In this document: positions 62,773-64,000 of the stretch, piece after piece
Numbering within the stretch: position 1 is the first letter of the stretch
Layout of the letters: the number at the start of each line of letters is the position of its first letter
Assembly (NCBI RefSeq): GCF_008642375.1
Contig: NZ_CP029194.1
Location: 3,844,001-3,908,000 of the forward strand
Direction: 5' to 3'
DNA length: 64,000 nucleotides
Origin: Streptomyces venezuelae
Lineage (GTDB): Bacteria; Actinomycetota; Actinomycetes; Streptomycetales; Streptomycetaceae
Translations under genes and position numbers: made by a program
The notes under the pieces: generated by a model
Told to the model about the DNA's origin: nothing
The model's input: only the letters and a program-made list of their open reading frames with translations
Database searches by the model: none

Positions 62773-64000
62773 ATGACAGGCACAAAATCCGTGTTCACCC
62801 ATGTCATGCCCTCCCTCTCCGCCGAAGCCGCGACCCCCGCACCCGCACCCACCCGGATGCCCCTGGCCGTCTACGTCCTCGGCCTCTCCGTCTTCGCGCT
62901 CGGCACGAGCGAGTTCATGCTCACGGGACTGCTCGAGGCCATCGCGGAGGACATGCACGTCTCCATCCCCCGCGCCGGGCTCCTCATCTCCGCCTTCGCG
63001 ATCGGCATGGTCGTCGGCGCCCCCCTGCTCGCCGTCGCCACCCTCCGGCTCCCCCGCAAGACGACCCTGATCGCCCTCATCACCGTCTTCGGCCTCGGCC
63101 AGATAGCCGGCGCGCTCGCCCCCACCTACGAGGTCCTCTTCGCCTCGCGGATCATCAGTGCCCTCGCCTGCGCCGGATTCTGGGCGGTCGGCGCGGCCGT
63201 CGCCATCGCGATGGTCCCGGTGAACTCGCGCGCCCGCGCCATGGCGGTCATGATCGGCGGCCTGTCCATCGCCAACGTCCTCGGCGTCCCCGCCGGCGCC
63301 TTCCTCGGCGAACACCTCGGCTGGCGCTCCGCCTTCTGGGCGGTCGCCGCCGCCTCCGCCATCGCCCTCGTCGGCGTGGTGACCCGCATCCCCCGCATCC
63401 CCCTCCCCGAGACGAAGCCGCGCCTCAAGCGGGAGCTGGCCATCTACCGCGACCCGCAGGTCCTCCTCCAGGTCGCGATCGTCGCGCTCGCGGCCGGCGG
63501 CGTCTTCTGCGCCTTCTCCTACCTGGCCCCGCTCCTCACGAACGTCGCCGGCCTCGCCGACGGCTGGGTCTCGGGCGTCCTCGCCCTCTTCGGCATCGGC
63601 GCCCTGATCGGCACGGCGATCGGCGGCCGCGTCGCCGACGCCCACCTCTTCGGCGTCCTGCTCACCGGCATCGCCGCCTCCACCGTCTTCCTGGTCGCCC
63701 TGACCTTCCTCGCGTCCAGCCCGGTCGCCGCGATCGCCCTCTCCTTCCTCCTCGGCGTCTCCGCCTTCTACACGGCCCCCGCCCTCAACGCCCGCATGTT
63801 CAACGTCGCCGGCGCCGCCCCCACCCTCGCGGGAGCCACCACCACCGCGGCCTTCAACCTCGGCAACACGGGCGGCCCCTGGCTCGGCGGCACGGTCATC
63901 AACGCCGGCCTCGGCTTCGCCTCCCCGGCCTGGGCGGGCGCGACGATGACGGCAACGGCCCTCGCCGCGACGGCCCTGGCACTGAAGGTCACGAAGCGCA
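62773..64000 (+). CDS. MFS transporter, Cmx/CmrA-like (chloramphenicol-type efflux), 3' partial
   Basis: At least 409 residues are visible; the frame is open to the window end. The first helix has LAVYVLGLSVFALGTSEFMLTGLL, the known DHA1 Cmx/AraJ pattern. GLLISAFAIGMVVGAPLLAV and IGGLSIANVLGVPAGAFLGEHLGWR (motif C) follow. Substrate is likely a drug or sugar-like compound. Start is one of ATG 62773, GTG 62791 or ATG 62806. The 156 bases upstream are AT-richer, with a CCGAC/GTCGG hairpin at 62708-62722. Confidence 0.88.
   Translation, partial: MTGTKSVFTHVMPSLSAEAATPAPAPTRMPLAVYVLGLSVFALGTSEFMLTGLLEAIAEDMHVSIPRAGLLISAFAIGMVVGAPLLAVATLRLPRKTTLIALITVFGLGQIAGALAPTYEVLFASRIISALACAGFWAVGAAVAIAMVPVNSRARAMAVMIGGLSIANVLGVPAGAFLGEHLGWRSAFWAVAAASAIALVGVVTRIPRIPLPETKPRLKRELAIYRDPQVLLQVAIVALAAGGVFCAFSYLAPLLTNVAGLADGWVSGVLALFGIGALIGTAIGGRVADAHLFGVLLTGIAASTVFLVALTFLASSPVAAIALSFLLGVSAFYTAPALNARMFNVAGAAPTLAGATTTAAFNLGNTGGPWLGGTVINAGLGFASPAWAGATMTATALAATALALKVTKR

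Overview
The window is a very GC-rich, gene-dense actinomycete chromosome segment, almost certainly Streptomyces. Reasons: strong codon bias, frequent GTG starts, rare TTA codons, a mycothiol-type glycosyltransferase, an F420-type oxidoreductase, an indigoidine-type NRPS, paired BlaI/M56 and TetR systems, and CsoR copper control. It carries only two housekeeping-type themes (copper homeostasis and the methyl cycle). The rest looks accessory and rich in secondary metabolism. I see no rRNA, tRNA or CRISPR.

1-9.4 kb: a partial membrane protein and a solute-binding lipoprotein, an APH-type kinase, cutC, then a copper island. The island has a His-rich secreted protein divergent from copZ-copA-csoR and a BlaI/M56 peptidase pair. 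CsoR-like palindromes (core TACCCCTGGGGGGTA) lie in the divergent region and before the BlaI gene. The same motif returns twice, 53 kb away, before an MFS gene at 61.4 kb. 9.5-14.3 kb: GNAT, methyltransferase, a CatR/FurA-like Fur protein, two tandem LuxR-type paralogues and a small secreted peptide.

14.5-22.1 kb: the first candidate biosynthetic cluster. Minus strand, in transcription order: glutamine-dependent asparagine synthase homologue, PrpF-like isomerase, SDR with a degenerate active site, MetRS-like protein without KMSKS, MshA-like glycosyltransferase. A PIG-L (MshB-type) deacetylase is divergent. The set resembles mycothiol assembly (glycosyltransferase, deacetylase, aaRS-derived ligase) rewired around a different amino acid ligase. 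22.2-40.7 kb: mixed accessory genes. These include an F420-type oxidoreductase/TetR pair with clear operators, an IS630 remnant, MFS/XRE, three RibD-type reductase homologues, and an FMN reductase/pirin/MFS/cupin/TetR redox module.

40.9-59.9 kb: an indigoidine synthetase (A-Ox-A-PCP-TE), then the second candidate cluster, one long minus-strand operon. It starts at a well-formed promoter with an embedded palindrome (58675-58704). Order: MaoC hotdog protein, two methyltransferases, AurF-like diiron N-oxygenase, SerRS-like amino acid:[carrier protein] ligase, AcpS-type phosphopantetheinyl transferase, carrier protein, then a complete SAM-regeneration set (metK, adenosine kinase, metH, metF, ahcY) and a DinB/maleylpyruvate-isomerase-fold protein. 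The logic suggests that an amino acid is loaded on a stand-alone carrier protein, N-oxygenated and methylated, with SAM supplied locally. A trans-sulfuration enzyme, the MFS exporter with CsoR-like boxes, an HD hydrolase and a second (partial) MFS transporter end the window.

All family calls come from reading the translated sequence and recalling family motifs. No database search was run.
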